A DNA stretch of 64,000 bases from contig CM060985.1 of NCBI GenBank assembly GCA_030765065.1, positions 180,050,096 through 180,114,095 on the forward strand, read 5' to 3'. This document shows, piece after piece, positions 62,649 to 64,000 of this stretch. A program made the position numbers and the translations under genes. Every line of letters starts with the position of its first letter. The first letter of the stretch is position 1. This DNA comes from Deroplatys truncata. Taxonomy: Eukaryota; Arthropoda; Insecta; Mantodea; Mantidae. Under the pieces are notes generated by a model. It did no database searches, was not told where the DNA came from, and worked only from the letters and a program-made list of their open reading frames with translations.

Positions 62649-64000
62649 CCCCTCAGGGGCTCACCTTATGTGAGTACGGGTTTTTGGCGCACCCGGGGGT
62701 TCCCGAGCCATTCATCGCCACATTCATCCCCTCACCCCCATCCGGTCGAGGTGGGTTCTTCAAGTGACCGGTGGACCCAAGGTAGGCTCTCGTACGTTCT
62801 TTGCATTCCATCCATACCGCACCTCACCATCGTTTCTTTCTTCCCTAATCACTTTCCGGCCATTTCGTACCACGACATTCGCATATCTCTTTTTCTTCCC
62901 CGCCGGCCTACCTTGCGTGCGAAACGCCCACACAGTTTTAGTTTCTTTTATCTTTTTATTTAAATCCTCCGTGGACACAGCCTGACGGATACCCGCGCAC
63001 CGCGTGCGCAGCTGGGTGAGTGGGTAATGGCGTCATCCCCACCACCCGGGGTCGTCATGTAGGGTTGTTCGTATCCGCTGTTCAACTGCAGTCCCGCGGG
63101 GGGGCCATTGCATGAGCTGCTGGCTTCCGACGGCGATTGGGTCCCTCTGTCTATGTTCTGGGAGGTGTGACCCTGGGGTTAGCTAGGTATAGATAGGCCA
63201 CTCACCCAAGCCGGGGTAACGCCCGGGAAGTCAGAGCCCGAGGTCGGAGACGGTTGCAATGGTGGAGGATTTTTTTCGCTATGGAGCACCCTTTCTCCAT
63301 TGTTAACAACAAGCGCCGCAAAGTTTTTGTAACAGAAGTAGCACCGCCAACAGCTGGTTGTTACTTAGTGATTACCCGTACAGAGGAGGGACAATCATTC
63401 GAGAAGGTGAACCCTTTTATTATCCAGAAGGGCATTGACTCAATTGCTGGTCCGGTTCTTTCCTGCACTCGTCTTCGTAATGGTTCGTTGCTAGTTCAAA
63501 GCAAATCCGAGGCACAAAGTAAGTCCTTGTTGAGCGCCACGCTTCTCCACGGTTATCCTATCCGTGTTGAGAAGCACCGCACCTTGAATTCTTGTAGAGG
63601 CGTTGTCACCACGCATAGCCTCGATGGTATCTCTGACGAAGACCTGGTGGAATATCTTGCAGACCAGAGGGTGACAGCGGTTCATCGAGTGCAGGCCAAA
63701 CGCGACGGCGTGTTGGTACCCACTCGTACCCTGTTTATTACATTTGATGGCGTCGATCTGCCCACGAGCATTTCCGCAGGGTACGAACGGATTTCTGTGA
63801 GGCCTTATATTCCTAGACCTCTGCGTTGTTTTAAATGCCAACGTTTTGGGCATACGCAAGTCTCATGTAAGAGTGCCGTTAACATCTGTGCAACCTGTAG
63901 CCAGCCCTCACACGAAGGTACCTGTTCAACAGCCCCCGTCTGCGTTAATTGTAAAGGGTCTCATTCTGCTTCGTTTGCCGACTGTCCGCGGTACTTGGAC
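62649..64000 (+). mobile_element. LINE family A copy A12, 5' part, runs off window
   Basis: Complete 5' end inserted in A11 ORF1; left flank CGCTGAAGCC. The duplicated target cannot be checked because the 3' end is outside the window. Confidence 0.92.
63281..64000 (+). CDS. A12 ORF1 (partial, open to window end)
   Basis: Starts MEHPFSIVNNKRRKVFVTEV at 63281 and is open for the remaining 240 codons, through CFKCQRFGHTQVSC, CATCSQPSHEGTC and CVNCKGSHSASFADC. It is the same variant as A6 ORF1. Confidence 0.9.
   Translation, partial: MEHPFSIVNNKRRKVFVTEVAPPTAGCYLVITRTEEGQSFEKVNPFIIQKGIDSIAGPVLSCTRLRNGSLLVQSKSEAQSKSLLSATLLHGYPIRVEKHRTLNSCRGVVTTHSLDGISDEDLVEYLADQRVTAVHRVQAKRDGVLVPTRTLFITFDGVDLPTSISAGYERISVRPYIPRPLRCFKCQRFGHTQVSCKSAVNICATCSQPSHEGTCSTAPVCVNCKGSHSASFADCPRYLD

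Noticed and set aside
29861-62700. Repeated short palindromic units that could suggest a CRISPR array
   Set aside because: They are the 5' hairpin modules and 3' stems of LINE copies kilobases apart, in a eukaryotic genome.

Overview
The window is eukaryotic and almost certainly from an arthropod, probably an insect with a repeat-rich genome. It holds one spliced host exon, many non-LTR retrotransposons (LINEs) carrying RNase H, a Penelope-like fragment, a TA-flanked DNA transposon and a fossil of a Polinton/bidnavirus-type virus-like element. No bacterial features are present. The insect call is inference from the element types and exon structure, not from a species-specific gene.

Layout. 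1-3680: broken copy of LINE family A (here A1). 3681-13100: non-LINE stretch with an unrecognised secreted Cys-rich reading frame and an acidic coiled-coil frame (3882-5123), a cluster of perfect hairpins (6015-6293), a Pro/Ser-rich minus-strand gene (6507-7588), and the N-terminal region of a protein-primed type-B DNA polymerase (from 8293). That polymerase is split by LINE family D (8837-12754, minus, TSD TTAATTATA) and by a LINE family B composite (13101-21647, TSD CCTCGTTGAAC); a short third piece lies at 21659-21780. 21781-52583: a nest of about nine family A copies inserted into one another. Three (A2, A5, A6) look complete, with intact ORF1 and a 1229-codon intact ORF2. A4 is an older host copy split by A5 and A6, and an inverted older copy is split by A8. 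52584-53100: remnant of a divergent family C. 53166-55724: TA-flanked DNA transposon with palindromic subterminal repeats. 55725-61236: AT-rich host DNA with a Penelope-like fragment (minus, 58975-59888) and one 108-codon LRR-like exon (60230-60553). 61237-64000: family A copy A11 with another copy, A12, starting inside its ORF1.

How the parts work. Families A and B are built alike: a structured 5' end (one hairpin module in A, two in B), a 5' UTR of about 640-850 bp, ORF1 with three CCHC knuckles, a 13-22 nt gap, ORF2 with APE endonuclease, reverse transcriptase, RNase H and a C-terminal Cys/His motif, and a short-repeat tail. Family A has two stacked 10-bp stems just before its tail. This organisation fits the RNase H-bearing I group of LINEs. 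The clean target-site duplications give the order of insertion: virus-like element first, then D and B into it, then the A copies. The intact, similar A copies suggest that family A moved recently.
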